DNA from: Ferrithrix thermotolerans DSM 19514
GTDB lineage: Bacteria > Actinomycetota > Acidimicrobiia > Acidimicrobiales > Ilumatobacteraceae
Length of the DNA: 6,737 nt
Direction of reading: 5' to 3'
Assembly: GCA_945860575.1 (NCBI GenBank)
Contig: CAMAQQ010000065.1
Coordinates: 1-6,737, forward strand
The notes beneath the pieces are model-generated. The model was not told the DNA's origin. It saw only the letters and a list, made by a program, of their open reading frames with translations, and ran no database searches. A program made the position numbers and the translations under genes. Positions 5,723-6,737 of this stretch are shown here, one piece after another. Every line of letters starts with the position of its first letter. Position 1 is the first letter of the stretch.

Positions 5723-6481
5723 ATGAAACCAATTCAAGAGATGTCAGTTGTTATAACTGGTGGCGGCTCAGGTATTGGTGAAGCAACTGCTCGCTATCTT
5801 GCAGCTCAAGGTGCCAAAGTAACTATTTGTGGTCGGCGAGAAGATCGAATTAAAACTGTTGCAAGAGAAATCGGCGGCAACTGCGCTTGGGTTACCGCAG
5901 ATGTCACGAGCAGTGCTGATCGCCAAAAACTAATTGATACAGCGATTTTGCACGGTGGTCGTATCGATGCTTTAATTTCGAACGCTGGCAACATGGAGCG
6001 AAAGCCAGTCGAAGAATGGACCGAAGAACGACTGCTGCAAGTTTTTAACGACAATGTGATTTCGGGAATGATGTTGACTCAGATCGCGCTTCCACATCTG
6101 GTAGCCACCGAAGGGGCGATCATCTTTATCGGATCTGTATATACGGTTCGCGCATACCCGGGTGCGGCGCCGTACGCGGCAACCAAAGGCGCCCTTGAAG
6201 CGTTGGTGAAAGTTTTGGCAACAGAATTAGGTCCGCGAAAAATTCGTGTTAATGCAGTGCGACCTGGTGCGGTGTTAACCGAGATCAATCAGCGGGCCGG
6301 ACTGTTTGACGATGCAACCGCAGCCAAAAGACTTGATTCAATGGCTAATCATCACGCTGTTGGGCGAATTGGTACTTCTCTCGAAATTGCAGAAGGAATC
6401 GAATATCTAATCAGAGCCGAGTGGGTTACTGGTACCGTACTTTCGGTAGATGGTGGAATGGGTCTGGGGGTTATTTCTTAA
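5723..6481 (+). CDS. Second short-chain dehydrogenase/reductase, probably NADP(H)-dependent
   Basis: A 252-residue classical SDR. The cofactor motif is TGGGSGIG (12-19). The loop after the second strand is ICGRRE with Arg at 38 and 39 and no Asp, the pattern that favours NADP(H). ADVTS follows at about 59-63. The usual NNAG is SNAG here (86-89), a tolerated change. The catalytic residues are S138 (FIGSVY), Y151 and K155 (YAATK), with N111 in the DNVISG segment as the probable fourth member. RPGAVLTE (170-177) and VTGTVLSVDGGMG (235-247) are typical. Length is standard. It starts 3 bp after the first SDR and ends in a TAATG overlap with the P450 start, so all are likely one message. It is clearly divergent from the neighbouring SDR, including in the cofactor loop, so the pair is not a fresh tandem duplication. 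The substrate is unknown. Confidence 0.92.
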   Translation: MKPIQEMSVVITGGGSGIGEATARYLAAQGAKVTICGRREDRIKTVAREIGGNCAWVTADVTSSADRQKLIDTAILHGGRIDALISNAGNMERKPVEEWTEERLLQVFNDNVISGMMLTQIALPHLVATEGAIIFIGSVYTVRAYPGAAPYAATKGALEALVKVLATELGPRKIRVNAVRPGAVLTEINQRAGLFDDATAAKRLDSMANHHAVGRIGTSLEIAEGIEYLIRAEWVTGTVLSVDGGMGLGVIS

Positions 6482-6737
6482 TGAATTCACAAAATGTCTT
6501 GACGGTTACTAACTACGACGAAGCAAAAGAAATTTACCGTCACAAAGATTTCAAGCAGGCCCTATACGACGCCGGCGAAGTCGTGATGGAAGGTGTGCTT
6601 GTCAACCTGCACGGAGATGAGCACCGCGCGCGACGAAGACTCGAAAATCGACTTTTCCGTCGTGAAACCCTCGTGCATTACGAAAGAGATTTGTTTCCAC
6701 AAGTAATTTCAGAAACACTTGAACCGTTCGTGCAGTC
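6481..6737 (+). CDS. Cytochrome P450, N-terminal part (runs off right edge)
   Basis: The ATG at 6481 shares its A with the upstream TAA stop and opens a frame of 85 codons to the window edge. The segment NLHGDEHRARRRLENRLFRRE (about 42-62) is the P450 B'/C-helix region: 'H-x-x-x-R-R' with H48 and R52 is where bacterial P450s contact a haem propionate, and the following F-R-R/P is also conserved. YDEAKEIYRHKDFKQALYD (about 12-30) resembles the 'sy-da-evl-d-d' stretch before it. The haem cysteine, I-helix and ExxR motifs would lie beyond the edge, so function and family cannot be confirmed here. The C-helix motif comes earlier than in many soluble bacterial P450s (around residue 50), with no better upstream start, so the N-terminus is compact. 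A P450 needs a redox partner; none is visible. It probably hydroxylates the compound handled by the adjacent SDRs. Confidence 0.85.
   Translation, partial: MNSQNVLTVTNYDEAKEIYRHKDFKQALYDAGEVVMEGVLVNLHGDEHRARRRLENRLFRRETLVHYERDLFPQVISETLEPFVQ

Overview
The window looks like bacterial chromosomal DNA, most plausibly from an actinobacterium and perhaps an aquatic Acidimicrobiia-like lineage. That assignment is an inference with moderate confidence. It rests on base composition that looks fairly balanced by eye (not computed), on three starts that appear leaderless with a TANNNT box just before the ATG (a common actinobacterial arrangement), and on a gene mix (DUF1800, NDH-2, two amidohydrolases, a VOC protein, paired SDRs, P450) that fits such genomes. 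No rRNA, tRNA, CRISPR array, insertion sequence or phage gene was seen.

Layout. The left edge (1-590, minus strand) is the N-terminal part of a DUF1800-family protein that runs off the window. A 157-bp divergent intergenic region (591-747) separates it from a complete type II NADH dehydrogenase-like flavoprotein (748-1983, plus). Next come an ACMSD-like amidohydrolase (2042-3046) and, 5 bp later, a VOC/glyoxalase-fold protein (3052-3519). A gap of about 100 bp (3520-3623) holds a probable promoter, an AT-rich near-palindrome and a good Shine-Dalgarno sequence. It is followed by a tightly packed run: a second, imidazolonepropionase-like amidohydrolase with a TTG start (3624-4949), a classical SDR (4946-5719, ATGA overlap), a second SDR (5723-6481) and the first 85 codons of a cytochrome P450 (6481 to the right edge, TAATG overlap).

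How the genes may work together (inference). The plus-strand genes from 2042 onward look like a small-molecule catabolic or modification module. The P450 could hydroxylate the substrate and the two SDRs could interconvert alcohol and carbonyl groups, one apparently using NAD(H) and the other NADP(H). The two amidohydrolase-fold enzymes could hydrolyse or decarboxylate intermediates, and the VOC protein could isomerise, epimerise or cleave. NDH-2 could feed the resulting NADH into the respiratory chain, although it may simply be a neighbouring housekeeping gene. No regulator, transporter or P450 redox partner is visible, so the substrate cannot be named.

The most notable observation is that both amidohydrolases lack the usual aspartate at the last metal/catalytic position of their fold: Asn in the first (GSN) and Glu in the second (GSE).
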